NCBI GenBank assembly: GCA_013398615.1
Contig: VZSR01000520.1
Span: forward strand, 24,173,145 to 24,237,144
Length of the DNA stretch: 64,000 nucleotides
Direction of reading: 5' to 3'
Source of the DNA: Brachypodius melanocephalos
Lineage: Eukaryota > Chordata > Aves > Passeriformes > Pycnonotidae
The position numbers were made by a program, and so were the translations under genes. Below, piece by piece: positions 46,003 through 58,858 of the stretch. The notes below the pieces were generated by a model. It did no database searches, was not told the DNA's origin, and saw only the letters and a list, made by a program, of their open reading frames with translations. The first letter of the stretch is position 1, and every line of letters starts with the position of its first letter.

Positions 46003-46040
46003 TGCCCAGTCTCACTGATGATCTAGGTATAACAAATGAA
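46003..46040 (+). CDS. Candidate 38-nt microexon with T-D-D-L-G core
   Basis: An excellent acceptor (TTGTCTTTTCCTACAG) and an excellent donor (GAA|GTAAGT) lie 38 bases apart. Two bases complete a split codon (phase 1), then 12 codons read P-S-L-T-D-D-L-G-I-T-N-E and end in phase 0. Phases are identical to the 38127-38194 segment. The two share the 12-base string TGATGATCTAGG and the D-D-L-G core. This has the best splice sites of any segment I noted in the window. Protein unknown. Confidence 0.38.
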
Positions 46041-46715
46041 GTAAGTCAGGGGTGTTTTTTAATTATGTCTCAGCTCTTTTCCGTTCTGAAGATTTCTCCC
46101 TCTTCTCAGGTTAATGTGAAGATGGCAGACACAAGGGTTATGGTTGTGGTTCACTATTATCTCTGAGATCTGGTCTAATTGTTGGGAGGCCTGTGTTGGC
46201 TGTGACAGGCAAATGTGTGATGTATTTCACAGTACCTTGCCAGGGTGGGATTGGTCCCTCTTAGGAAGTTCTCCTGTATTGGTAAAATCGAGCTTTCAAT
46301 CTAAGTACACCCAGGCTGTACTTAGAAGGTGGCAATGTACCTAGGCTGAGGAGAAAAAGGTACAAAGGTTAACAGGGCTGAAGTTCATTTCACATGTCTG
46401 CAGTGCTCACAAGTACGTCATTTGAAATAAAATTGGGCAGGGAAAAAGGACCACAAAATGTTTCTCCCAAAATTTCTCCTTGCTGATATATGCAATCTTT
46501 CAGAAGATTTCCTTTGTCATATTCCTATGCATACTCCTAAATACTCCCAGTTTGTCCAATTCTGGTTTCTTCATCTGTCAAAAGAAAGCCTATCTGTCCC
46601 TAGCATTACTGTGTCCCTAGTGTTAAAATTCTTTCTTTATTTGTCGTATTATCTTTATTTTTAATTCTTAACCTATGTGCAGATAAAGTCAGTCAATTTC
46701 TAATGTGTCTGTACA

Positions 46716-47050
46716 GATTCTCTAATGCAGCCTGGGATACCATCTGCCTTTTTTTACTGCAATTGCATATTGCTGGCTCACGTTCAACTTAGTGTCCACT
46801 ACGATTCCTGGGTCCTTTTCTGCCAAGCTGCTTTCCAGCTGGGTGACTCCCAGTATTATGTTGGTGCACGAGTTTGCACTTCTCCTTGCTAAACTTAATG
46901 AGGTTCCTGTGAGGCTGTCAGAGTTTCTCTGGATGTGACTCTCTGGTGTATCAGCCACTCCTCCCGGTTGGGGGAAGTGTCACCAGTCTCTGCTATCAGC
47001 ACACTTGCTGAGGGTACACCCTGCCCCATCATCCAGATCATTAATGAAGG
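46716..47050 (-). mobile_element. CR1 LINE fragment, minus strand (ORF2 C-terminal region)
   Basis: The plus strand reads ATGCAGCCTGGGATACCATC, ATTGCTGGCTCACGTTCAAC, TTCCTGGGTCCTTTTCTGCCAAG split by small differences, GCTGCTTTCCAGCTG and GATCATTAATGAAGGTG. This is the typical order of a reverse-complement CR1 ORF2 3' half. Both ends are truncated, and the 3' UTR is missing, which is unusual for a 5'-truncating LINE and implies later deletion. Confidence 0.9.
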
Positions 47051-49228
47051 TGTGAATTGTCTGAAGTTCCTTGCCTTTTTTATTGGTCATATGATCCTTT
47101 CTCTCTAATCTAATTTTTCAGTTCAATCAAGTTCAAACTTTTCACCTCCGCCTTTAAGGATCATTCCCCTCCTTTGTCCCTGTGCGTATCTGCTCTCATG
47201 GCAGTGCTGCCTTTCCTCTTGTTGCTAGCTCAAGCTGAGAACACTTCCTTGTCTCTTCACACAAACACCTCTTGCATGAGAAATTCAGTTCAACAAGTAA
47301 GTGCCAAAAAGAGCTGGCACACAGCTGGGATACAGTGATTTACTGATGTCTTGGAAAATTGTTGCTGTCGAGGCTAATAGACTGGTGTTGTTTATAACAG
47401 TCAAACATGCCTGATAGGTTTTCCATAATAATTGGAAAGAACATGATTAACCTTACCAGAGAAATTATGCTGTAGTAAGCAAAATATCCTGTCTCTGAGC
47501 TGACTTTAGCTAGAGGTAACCACCAGAAACAGCATTCTTCTTCAAGCAATCTGAAAAACCTCTTGAAAATTTCCCTCAGAAATCTTTTTTGGTACCAACA
47601 GACATTAAGAATGTTAAGCATCAAACCTGCAGCTATTTAGGTCTTCCAAGATTTGTGTGAGTTAACTTGTTTAACTGTCTGATAGCAATCCTTTTGCTGT
47701 ATTTCTCTTTTGTGCCTTGCCCCTCAGACCTGTGGCCATCCCATTCTTGGGATGTAGGTGTTCCTCCTTATCCCAGATTTGTGTTCACTTGATGACAGAA
47801 GCAATACCAGCTGCAGCTTGTGCTTCAGCAGGATCCACGTGGATGTAGTACATGGATGTACTTCAAGGCATTGGGGCAGAAGAAGGTGTCAGAAGGGAGA
47901 TGCTCCCCTTCAGGGATTATTAATGTCATTCAGCTGAATGTAAGCACCAGCACCCTGCTTCACACGGGTGAAGTTTTGGTTTTGGATCTTTGGTGGTGGG
48001 GGGAAGCCATTCAAACCACCTACAGCCTTAGCTCTTTCCAGAGGAATTGCCAGAGTGAAGGCAGGCATGAAAATAAACCCATCAGTGCTGTTAAATTCTG
48101 ATGACTCCCATTGTAATTAATTTAACAGGGAACAGAGCCTTCTTCTGCCTTCTATCTCTTTTTTATTTGGGTTTCTATTTTCTAAAGGATGCTACTTCAC
48201 ACACACAGTTTATTTCTGCATGTCAAAGAAATTATGATTAAAATTCTGAATGCTCTCAAATACAAAAATTTTCACCACATAAACATTCAACTGTGTTGGG
48301 GAAGATGTTACTTGTTTGGTGGGTGTTTTATAAAGAAGTTTTTTTTCTTTCAGAAGAAACTTCAAAGACAGCCAGGGAGAAAGTGTGACTGGGCATAAAG
48401 AAGTTTTTCCCAGAGCAATAACGTAACATCAGTGAGAAAGTATGAGATAGGTTTGTGATTTTTTTTTTTTTTCCTTTTTGGTAAATGAAGGGTGTTAATG
48501 GCTTTCATGCAACAGTCTCATGACAGCATGAGCTGGCAGCCTGTGGTGGTAGGGCAGAGCTGCAGGCAGTACAGAAGGATGCAGGACGTGCCAAGATCTG
48601 ACGGTGACCTGGTAGTGTTGTGGCAGTATGAATTAACATGCAACACAGCACTGGTATCATAAAAGTAGGCTTTGAGGTAGTTTGGGTTTTTTGGTGATAA
48701 AGTAAGTGTATCTTCAAGTTTCACCAAAGAGTGTCAATGAGAGGCACATAGATGAGGAAACATAGCAACCTGGAATGAAAATGCTAAAGAAGGAATTGAT
48801 GGCAACGTGATGGGATATGAAAAACTGGAAGGAAAAATTGTGTTTAAGCAGTATTCAGTGCTTATGAGATCCAGTCTGAATTGTTTTAAGGTTATGAAAT
48901 AATTTCAGAAATGTTTCCTGAAAATCTCCTGTTTTCTTAGTAAGAAGTATTTGCGTATAACACAAGTTTTTGTCAGCTGTTGTACCACTAATCAGGGCAG
49001 TGACTTTTAAATCAAAAGTAAATACTTCCAACAAAAAATATCTAGAATGAATAGTAAAAAGCAGCTGTTCTCTGCATAGCAGGAAAAGTGTAGAGTAATA
49101 GCTTTTTCCCATTGACTTACTGTGTAATAAGGTGTTCAGTACCAAAGTTTCAGGACTGACCTTTGATCAGGAGTCCTTTGTGAGCATGTAGTGTGTATTC
49201 CCCCTCTGAGCTGGTCAGAGCAAAGACC

Positions 49229-49363
49229 ATGATTCAGACAGGCAGGTCCCACCCTGTCAACCAGACACCTCCACGTTCTCGAGCCAGCCTCGGAGGCAAC
49301 CAGACCTTAACCATCCCAATGCCTAGATCCTTTGATAGACAGTCTGTCTTTTGGTTCTCTTAG
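49229..49363 (+). other. Open CpG-bearing frame, 44 codons, unknown
   Basis: ATG to TAG, and open upstream to 49184. It has balanced codon composition, several Arg/Pro/Ser residues (P-P-R-S-R-A-S-L-G-G-N-Q-T) and retained CpGs (CCACGTTCTCGAGCC, CCTCGGAGG). It looks like coding sequence or a young insertion, but it has no clear splice donor and only a weak upstream acceptor. Unrecognised. Confidence 0.2.
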
Positions 49364-50199
49364 AGTAACAAGTGCTATCTTGCAGGCAACTCATCTGAAG
49401 GGTATCTTTGTGCCTGTATCTGAAAAGCAGCTTCATTTTGGTTCTAGGATGTTGTAAAGGCAAAGTGTTTCCAGATGGCATCCAAACACAGCTTAGCTCG
49501 GAGTGCAGTGAGTGGCCTGAAGATTCTCATCTGCCCAGCCATGCATACTTCCAGTTTTACCACTATGGAATATCTTCCAGCTGGTGTTTGAAAATATTTG
49601 CTTCACCTTTTATAGACCACATTTGCTCTGTCAAACAATTGTGTTTGATTTCTCTCTTGTCACTGATGTTGGGATACCTATTCAGCAAATGAGAGAAAAG
49701 AATGTACCATATCGCAAAAATCTTTTTTTTTGTCTTCCATATTTTCTTAGCTCTATCTTTTTGAGACTTCTAGCAGCAAAAACGGTTTTATGTGATGTAG
49801 GGAATGTGTTACATTGTTTCTTTGAGGCTCGTTGGTTTTTTTTTTTAAACAGCATTTATTTCATCATAAGATGTCCCTTCCATTTCTGGGCAGGATGCAT
49901 TGGTTTGGGTGTTTGTTGAATGAGAGGCTAAATCATAGATCTGACTAGAAATGTATTCTGATTTATTTTTGAATAACTGACAGGCTTTTGTAGTTAAACA
50001 ATTGTCTCAGCTAAGCCATAAAAATAAGAAATGACCATATTGTCTCTCAGGTATGTTATATTGGTGCTAATTTTGAGACCAAGTCATCGAGGAGTTCAAA
50101 AAAGTATGATATATTTATTTTCCTTTTGATTTGAAACAGAAATGACACAAACAATCTTTTGGTTATTTTCTCAAACTACTACACTACCTCAAAGCAGAG

Positions 50200-50420
50200 C
50201 TGTTGCTTTTACAGTCTGAGTGCTAAATAGTAACTGGGTACATTACCAGACTTGGCGAGAGCTAATTATCATTAGCTTGCAGTTATTAGACAAGTTGTAA
50301 GTTGCTACCATTGACAAAATGCCAATAATGTAGTCATATATCAGGCATCCTTTGTTTAGAGGAATGTCAATCAGAACCCACTCTGGAAATTAGAAACTGG
50401 ATGAGAGAGGCTGCTTTTGA
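50200..50420. promoter_or_regulatory. Candidate enhancer with paired homeodomain sites
   Basis: GCTAAT-TATC-ATTAGC (50261-50276) is a perfect 6-base inverted repeat of TAAT/ATTA half-sites. It is followed closely by CAGTTATTAGAC and preceded by GGTACATTACCAG. Composition is balanced and no open frame runs through. Palindromic TAAT sites suit paired-class homeodomain dimers. Function is inferred. Confidence 0.25.
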
Positions 50421-52926
50421 ATATAATTTGATATAAATATAACATAGTAATAAGTATTGATTACCTAATCTAATTTATATTCATTAAAACCTTAAAAATA
50501 TTTTATTAAAGGGTCAGATTGTTCTTTTGTGTAGAAATCCTTGATCAGGGTAAGAACCTTCCCAAAGAATCTTTCAGAGATTTTTTTTTTTTGCAGTTTT
50601 TACTAGGAACCTTTCAAATCATCCCACCCTCTTCTTCACCTCATCCACCCAAGCCTCGCTTCTTGTTGACAGAGATTTGTAGCACTCATTCTGCTTCTTA
50701 GATGACTGATATATTCTCAAATTCCGTGGCAGCAAACCCTGTGGAAGGCCAGGCTGGCAGTGTGTTTCTGGCTGTGCAGTGCCACTGGTTCAATCAGCGT
50801 TTCTCTCAGGCTGTTTAGATAAAGAGGAAAAGGTGTGTGTGCTGAGTGCATCCGCAGGAAATGCCCAAGGATGTGACTATTAACAGAGATACGCTTAATT
50901 GGTTTTTTAGAAAATACAGTGCTGGGTGTTTGTGTTCAGAGTTCAGTCACATAAAGTTCGGGTAAATACAGATATAAGAAGGGAAATGTATCTGCTATTT
51001 TCCCTGTTTCACTGTGATGTGCTTTTTATTTATGTTTTTGTCTTGATTGCATAGTTGAGTTTACCATTTAGGAAACTTGATCTTTCAGTGGAATCTGGCC
51101 ACCAAAACATTTAAGTGGGTAATTTAGTAAATTTGACCCCTTTTCTAATTGGCTTAATAATGCATTGACTAGAGAAAATCAGCTGCATGATTATGGTTTA
51201 ACAGGAATTAATACTTAAAATCAGGGCTTTAATTTTATTTTGTTTGATATATGGTACCATGACCTCTAGAGATTCAGTCATTTTAAAAGGCCACAATTTT
51301 GTTTCTTGCTCAGAAAACCCTTCCTGCAGAATGAAATGTTTTGGACCACTACCCCAGAGAGAGCTCCTGCCACACCAGACACCAAACTGGTCACAGAATT
51401 GTAAAATAATCCTGGTCATCATCTTTAAATCCTATGTCTGCATATTCAGTAGCTTCTCACACATTTTGTCCCCTCATGTTTTGAAATTAGGAAGTTTTAA
51501 ACCAGCATGTCAGTTACTTCTGTTCTTTTTGGGGGTTGATGAAGGGTTAGATTTCTCTCTGTGTGACACAACTATTTAATCTACATCTTTAGTTAATTGA
51601 AGTGTGTTAATTCTTTTGCCCTTTGTTAGTGTTTATTTAAATAATGCACAACCAGTGTGCTTCAGATACTTTTCAGATGCTTTTGGCTTACAACTTTGCC
51701 TGTTACCTGCAAATCAAGTATTCTCACCTCAGTGAAACAGTGAAATTCATCCTGCATACTGATGGCTTTCCAAGGCCTGCATATCTTTAAAATGCTGCTA
51801 AAGCCTGCAAATAAACTGTAAGTATGGTTCTTAGTAAAACACAGGCATAAACTGTGTACTACACCTCTCAACATGATTATTTTAACCTAGGCATATACTG
51901 GCTTGATGCTATCCTTGTTGAAGCCGGAGGCTGAAATTTTTATTAGTTTCTGTAGATCAGATTCAATCCATGAATGACTCTTGCCAGACACAGAATAATT
52001 AGAAATGTTTCTGAGCTCTGCTTGCAGGTGATGTTGAAGTTGGTGTTATGAGCACAACTTCAGTGTAGTTTGCTGAGCCTGCACTTAAGCTGGGTTTTAG
52101 AGTGATGTACCAGGGAAACCCATGTAACAGTGACATTAGGGAAACAGTGCTGGGCAGAGGAAGGAGGTGGATCAGGTAATGAAGATCAGGACAAGCTCTT
52201 TCTATCTTATTTTATTTGCTGCTGTGACCAAAATAAATATTTTTACCAATTAATTTTTATAGCTACTCAGACCCACCCATCAAAAGAGCTGGGGGGAAAG
52301 AAAATTTATGAGTAGGCCTGATTCCTTTCTAATTGAGTCTAATTTGGGTTTGATGCTGATCATACACACTGATATGAGAGCCAGGTAACCAAAACAGAGA
52401 CCAAATGTTAATTCTCTGCAGCTATTACTCCAGCTTAGCTTCCAGGTGAATGGTACCTGTGTTTTTATCCAGGTAGGGAATGTCGAAGGTATGGTCCCTT
52501 TTCAGGCAGAGCATGGTCACTGAATGCTACCCCTTTTTTAAAAGTTTGAAATGAGATGCATGTTTGGTAGGAAGTAAGCTACATAGTTTCTCTGAAAAGT
52601 TTTTCAGGACCTTGGTTCATTATCTTTCTCGCTGTGTTTTCCAGTAGCACGTCATGGGGCATAATTGGCTATTGCTTCCCTTGTGAGCTTCACAGGCAGT
52701 AGGGCTGACAGCTCTAAAGTTGCCTCTGGGTCTGTCATAGAGTTAAGCTGCTGATGGGCTTTCTGTGTTGCTTACCAAGCTGCTGTGGATTTAACCTTGC
52801 CTTCTCCTGAGCTGTGGTATGTGATTGAATTCCCTTTCTTAAGTGGAGCACACGGAGATAGTGTGACTCCTGTGCATCTATCACATCAGTGAATACAAAA
52901 GATGCTGCTATACTTAGTGCCATTTA

Positions 52927-52982
52927 AGAGCTGGACTTGATGATCCTTGTGGGTCCCTTCCAACTCAGAATATTCTGTGATA
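52927..52982 (+). mobile_element. CR1 LINE, extreme 3' end only
   Basis: AGAGCTGGACTTGATGATCCT then GGGTCCCTTCCAACTC and ATTCTGTGATAA is the standard last 50-60 bases of CR1. It is a strongly 5'-truncated insertion. Confidence 0.88.
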
Positions 52983-55900
52983 ACTTTACTTAGAGCATTT
53001 TGTACCAGTAGGGATTAAGCAGAAAGAAGTGGTTGGAATTAATAGTGAGCAGGTAAATGGCAAGCCTTACTCTTGATTTTTTTTTTTTACATTATTAGTA
53101 TGAATAGTAAAACACCAGAGCTGCAAGATAGTAAGATGTTGATTATGGGGAAGACAAGGGGAAAAAATAAAGAAGAAAATAAATATTGCAGTTGAATTCC
53201 ATTGTGCATGGAGAGTATTGACTTAAGTGGAAGGAAAAGAAGTTAAGTGATTTGTAAATACAACTGTTTTTCTGGCACTAAAAAAAATTCTTAAGAGAAT
53301 TTTGTGATGTGCAGGTCTATAGGAATTTTGAAAAATCAAGACTATTTAGAAATAGTTATTAACATGTTTACAGTCTCATGTTGGTAGAATTTTATTTATT
53401 TGTTTAAAAAGAGTCTCCAGCTGTATCAAATCTGCAACAAAGTGAATCACCAAATGTAACATCTGACTATTTTTTTCAGGGGAAGGTACATGTAAAAAAT
53501 GCTGTGACAAATCAATATAAAATTGTATAAAAAATTACAAGTACAAATAGAATGCTGTTCTTGACTGGTTTGCTTATATTGAAACGATATTATTTTCTGT
53601 GAAGTATGTGTAATAGAGCATTAGATTTGGAAGGTCTGTGTTGAATATTATTTTTGACAACCTTTTTTAGGGTCACTAAAATTCCAGTAATTCAGTACAG
53701 AATGGAAGTCGATTCCAGAGAAAAATTTAATATAGTCTGCTTGCCTGCCAGCTTCAACATGGTTTCTGAGTATTGAAATGGTTTGACACATTGAAATATA
53801 AAGTGCATTTGTCATATCTATTGGTGAAGTATTTTGTGTGATTGCTTCTAAGAAAATTCAAGTCAGAGTAATACTTAATGTTAGTCTCCTATTTTTACTC
53901 TTTAAAAAAAAAAAAATCATTAGGTCATGTAAACTATTATTAGTAATAAAAATGCATATTCTTATCTGGTAATGTCATATTGATCCTTAACTCATTTCTG
54001 CTGTGCACTGTTTTTTTAGTGGTTTTATATAACACAGATGTTATTTTGCAGTGATGCACAAGTGTTCCATAAAGCATTCCTCTTTTTCTGTCCTTGCACA
54101 AGCAATTCCTTCATTTCAACACAAATACTTTTTGACTGTGCTGAAGAGAGATTAATTTGTGACAACATAAGTTGCAACATAAGTTCACAAAAATTAATAT
54201 TACTTTTTTTCTCTTTGTTGAAACATTGGACTTATAGCTGACCTGCTCAAACAAGAGCAAGGAGAGTAATAGACAATGGGAATGTATGCTATACTGTTAC
54301 TTACCAAAACACCTTTATGCTAACACAAGGCTGGATTCAACTTCTGTGGGCTCTGTTTCAGGCTCTTGGTACACATGAAGCTGAAGCAAGATGGTCAGGC
54401 TAAGGTGGGGATGTAAATAAACTCTGGAGAGATGAGCGCAAGCAGTGAGACAGCAGGAAGCCCATGTTAATGACTTGTCCACCTCTTGCATGGAGGCTTG
54501 GGAAGCATAACATGAAGGTGTTTCATAAGTGTAGATGCCCAAATTCATGGCACTGTTGCTGCCTGATGCTGACCATGGACTTAGCAATACGACAGATTTA
54601 CAAACTACCCAAAAAATGTGTCTGGGGTGTGTGTTCCCGTGCTAAAGTTCATGTTGTTTAAGGCAAGCTCTGCTGCCTCTTCAAAGTGTCACAGGGTTTT
54701 TCCAGCGAGGACAATGGAGCAGAGCAGTTTCCTTTCTGGGCCTTGCGCCTAGGGACACTCTTCATTGTTAGATACAGTTTCTTAATTCTTTTTCTTTTAG
54801 TCAATCTCCAAAAGGAAAAATTGACAAGGAAAACACTGTAAACATTGCACTTTCACACATACTCTGGTGCTTTGATAACTTGGTGGCATTATGTACATTA
54901 AGCTTGCGTATTGCTTGCCAGGTGATTGTATTTTTTCTGCTATTTTAGAGATCTTCTGTCATTCCCACTATAATATTCCAACTTAAAGCATTTCCAAGCA
55001 TTGAGTCTCTATTAGCATTGTATTCTAGCAAGTTTGTTTGCTTGTTTATTTCCTTTATATGAAAGCAAGTCTTTTGGACTTTAATACATTTACAAAATTT
55101 ACATTTAATACATTTAAAAATTAATACATTTTTATATAGAAATATATGATGTATGTATTTTTCCTTATAATATTAAAACAGGAATATTATATGGTAGAGT
55201 TTAAAAACTGCATATACTTCAGTAGTGATCCTCAGTACAAGTGGACAAAAGTTTAAATGAATTTTAAGATTCAGGTTGCTTTCCCACTTTGTGTGGAGGA
55301 TTTAGATCAAAAAATTGCAAACAGAGATGTACTTACTCGTTGTTAAACACCTCTGTTGCAATATAGAAAGCATATTGAACAGTGAGCTATGTGTTTTGGA
55401 GTGACTGGGACCATGACAGAGAAACTTCAGATGAAACTTGGTGGACCTTTCTGTTTTAGATTTGGAAATAAGTCCAGAAGGCTGAGCTTAATATAACATG
55501 TGGCAGGTGGCCTGCATTTGCCTGGAGAATTCCTCTAGGGCAAGACAGCTCAGCAAACACATAAATCCTTTTTTCTCTGTTATCTAGTAGCACACTTAGT
55601 TGCCATGGGAATTATATTTATGCAGCATATCCTCTGCAGTTCAGTTTGTGCCTAAAGTTTAACTGTACAGCTGTTACCGTAAATACTACATGGCAATATT
55701 TTCAAAACACAGCACCTCTGAACAAAAAGAACATGCCTTCTATTATTGATTTTGTTATGTTATGAAAATACCATTTTGATTACACCAGGATCCTGTTTCC
55801 CCCAAAGCTTCATATGTTGATTGAAAGTGTACTTCCTGTACAGCTCTTCCTAATATTTAGTTATTTATTTATTTTTAAAAAAAGCTGGATTTACCTGAAG

Positions 55901-58352
55901 AGTTTTTACAGCCAGTGAAATTTGGTAATTTGCAGGACAGAACTTCATATAAATAAAAACTGCATATACAGTTTTCTGCTTACTTTCAGCCTGTATGTAA
56001 TAAAATATTAACGTATATTTTATTTTAGATGTTTTTTGTTTATTTGTAGTTCTGCTTTGCTCAGCAGAGACGTGAAGAGTTTTAAGTTCATTGGCTCTGG
56101 TCTTGTTATTAGAAACAATTTTGTTTTAATCCTGACTTGTGCAACAACATTTAAATCACCAAAGTTTTTGTGCAAAAACAGCATGGGTTTATGAAAAAGA
56201 GAATTTGTGCCTTTTTAGGAATGAATCCAACACAGTCTGTATCTTGATCCATTCTCTGTAATCTGTAGATTGCAGAGTATATCAACTTAAACACTGTTGT
56301 GTCTTAATATTGATGGGAAATTTTCTGCTTTATATAAATGGAATACTTACTCTTTCCAAAGAAGTGTGCACAAAGTTTTCTGCAGTATTGCTTTACACAA
56401 ATAGAACTGTGATAAAAACACAAAATTAAGGCTTCAAGTCAAAATTTTATGTTATATTTTAACGAAGGGGTTTATGGCACAAATCCTACTGGTTTAATGT
56501 CAAACTATATTTCTGCAGTAATAGTTACTAAACAAGATTCCTCCTATGTGCACACACCTTCCAGGCATTTTCTTTCTGAATATTCAGAAAATAAATTTCA
56601 GGAAGATTAATAGAATAAATACTTTAAACAGCAGCAGTCTGGACATCACGAGTTTGCTGTTCTAGTGGTGTTTTGTTTTTTTTCAGTTTGTTTGCTGCTA
56701 ATCCTGATGCTGGAAAAAAAATACCTCTACCTACCCAAATTTCTCTTGAAACTTATTCTCTGCTAAGCCAGGCTGAGTGGCAAACACCTGTGACATAACA
56801 AAACCACTTCCTTTCCCTCTTTAACAGTAATCACTGAAAACTAGATGAGAGGAAAATGTTTGCTAGCAGTGTTACTCATTGCCTGTGAGAAAAAGAGTTC
56901 ATTGTCCAACTGACTGAGGGATGCTGTGTGGACAAAGCCTGGTCAGGAAATTTTCCTGGCCAGGATTTGAGACCAGCTCAGTTTTTATTTCCCCATAGTA
57001 CTCTTGATTGCTAGGGATCTGGTATGGAGGAGTAGATCCACAGTCCTAGAGGATTGGAGCTGCATCTTTTATATCATTCTCGAAGTGTTTTACTGGACCT
57101 AATGTGTTTAATAATTTTTTTCTCTGTTTAAGAGCTCACTAAGTTGATATGCAAACACATAGCCACAGTGTCTGTAGCAAATATGACTCTTACTTTCTGC
57201 TATGACACACGAGATCATAGGGAGTATGAGGATAGGCTCTTGCTTTGATACTGACAGAGAAGTCACCTTGCTTACATCTGAGGAGTTTCTTGGATCTATC
57301 TATGCAAGAATAAACCTGAATGTTACTCAGGAGCAGCATTTGTAGTGGACTGGAAAATGAAAAATAGTGAGCATCTAAACTTACAAGATTCCCAAACAAG
57401 AAGAGTGTTGATTGGTCCTGTCTTTTCATAGCTGTAAGACTTTTCTAAAAAGGCCCTTTCCTCTTTTTCACTTGATGGAGGTTGACAAAATTTTCTGACT
57501 TCAGGGAAAACTCATTTATATGACATATACAAAGAAGATTGAAAGATTAGTTGATTCATACTGCAAGACAACCTTCACAGGGCAAGAATCTGGGATGCTG
57601 CTGTTGCTAATAAAGAACAGGCAATAATAGCAGGAGCTCATGCCTGGTAGCTGAAACCTGATGTGCTCAACAGAGAAACCTGGCACTTCTGGGGAATTAT
57701 GCTGAGAAAATGGTGGGCTTGACATCTGTAGATGTCTTCAGATTTAGATTAGCTAATTTTCTATGGGATACACGTTAACCAGCAGAGTCAGTGGTTTCAG
57801 GAGAGAAGTTCAGAAGCTATCAGTTGAAACTCAATGATTGATTATGTAGGAGGCCAAAAGTAGATAACATAACATGTCTTTCTTGTTCTAAATTCCATTA
57901 TCAATGACTCTCTGAGGGATAAACTATATTCTTTTTTATTGCATGGTTTTAGTTTCTACTAAATGTGATCTGAACACAGAAGAGGGGAAACTTCTTCCTT
58001 TACATGCTGCAGAAGGAGCATACTGAATTTCCAGTAATTCCCATACGGAATTCCCTGAACTCCTATCTCTGATAAGTGTTTCCATGAAATTTCCAGACCA
58101 AAGCAAGAGGCGTATGCATTGCTTTCTCTACATGAAAAGGAACAGGTTTTTTTCATAAATAACACAGAATCTTTTTATCTGATACTTTTGGAAATTTCTT
58201 TGGCAGAATTCATGATTTTAACTGGATGTTCAGGAATTAGATGTCATTAGATGTCTTATTAGACTGCTCAGAGTCCAGAAATACTTAAATGTATAGTAAT
58301 GAAATACTGTTATTGCCAGAAAACTTAGTGCTTCCCACCTAGATTTTTTTTA
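52983..58352. other. AT-rich noncoding stretch with one palindrome
   Basis: Long AT-rich interval including very AT-rich DNA at 55080-55200 (repeated TTAATACATTT units) and 53860-53940. An imperfect palindrome lies at 56938-56964. Minus-strand open frames (54315-54587, 57516-57725) lack splice support. Confidence 0.35.
56938..56964. repeat. 27-nt near-perfect palindrome
   Basis: CCTGGTCAGGAAA-T-TTTCCTGGCCAGG: 13-base arms around one base, with a single mismatch. A possible symmetric protein-binding site (TTCC...GGAA cores) or cruciform. Confidence 0.75.
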
Positions 58353-58441
58353 ATCATAGAATAAGAAAATAGTTTGGGTTGAAAGGGATACTTTAAGGTC
58401 GCATGGTTCAACTCCACTGCAGTGAGCAGGAACATCTACAT
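58353..58441 (-). mobile_element. CR1 LINE 3' end, minus strand
   Basis: ATCATAGAATAAGAAAATAG then TTTGGGTTGAAAGGGA and CACTGCAGTGAGCAGGAACA is the reverse complement of a CR1 tail. About 90 bases remain. It points away from the next CR1 copy. Confidence 0.85.
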
Positions 58442-58559
58442 TTAATTTTTTATATTAGTAGTATCTGTTGCTTTTAGAAGAGATAATGAGATAAAAAGAG
58501 AAAAATAATTAAAATAAGTATATCCAATACTGAACTGGAGACTGCACCAAAGATGAAGG

Positions 58560-58858
58560 ACTCTTCACATAAGCATATAGTGACAGGACATCTTAGAATG
58601 GTTTTAAACTGAAGGATAGGTTAGGATTAGATTCTAGGAAAGAATTCTTTGCTGTGGACGTGGTGAGGCACTGAAGCAGATTGCCCAGAGAGGCTGTGGC
58701 TGCCCCATCCCTGGAAGTGTTCCAAACCAGGTGACATGGAGCTCTGAGCAACCTCTTCTAGTGGAAGGTGTCCCTGCCCATGGCAGGGGGGTGGAACAAG
58801 ATGGTTTTTAGGGTGCCTTCAAACCCAGCCACCTTATGATGAATCATATGATTCTATA
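58560..58858 (+). mobile_element. CR1 LINE 3' end, plus strand
   Basis: It contains TGAGGCACTGAAGCAGATTG, CCCAGAGAGGCTGTGGCTGC, CCATCCCTGGAAGTGTTCCA, GGTGTCCCTGCCCATGGCAG and a terminal ATCATATGATTCTATATGA. It is a 5'-truncated copy with the full 3' end. With the preceding minus-strand fragment it forms an inverted CR1 pair about 120 bases apart. Confidence 0.93.

Larger units (their letters stand above)
47051..52926. other. Noncoding stretch with a few candidate signals
   Basis: Contains the open CpG-rich frame at 49229-49363, the motif-dense block at 50200-50420, T-runs at 48460-48472 and 50580-50592, and otherwise unique-looking AT-rich sequence. No other repeat family was recognised. Confidence 0.35.

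Noticed and set aside
54315..54587. 90-codon minus-strand frame with an acidic tail
   Set aside because: Protein-like to the eye, but no good acceptor, no family and no neighbouring exons.
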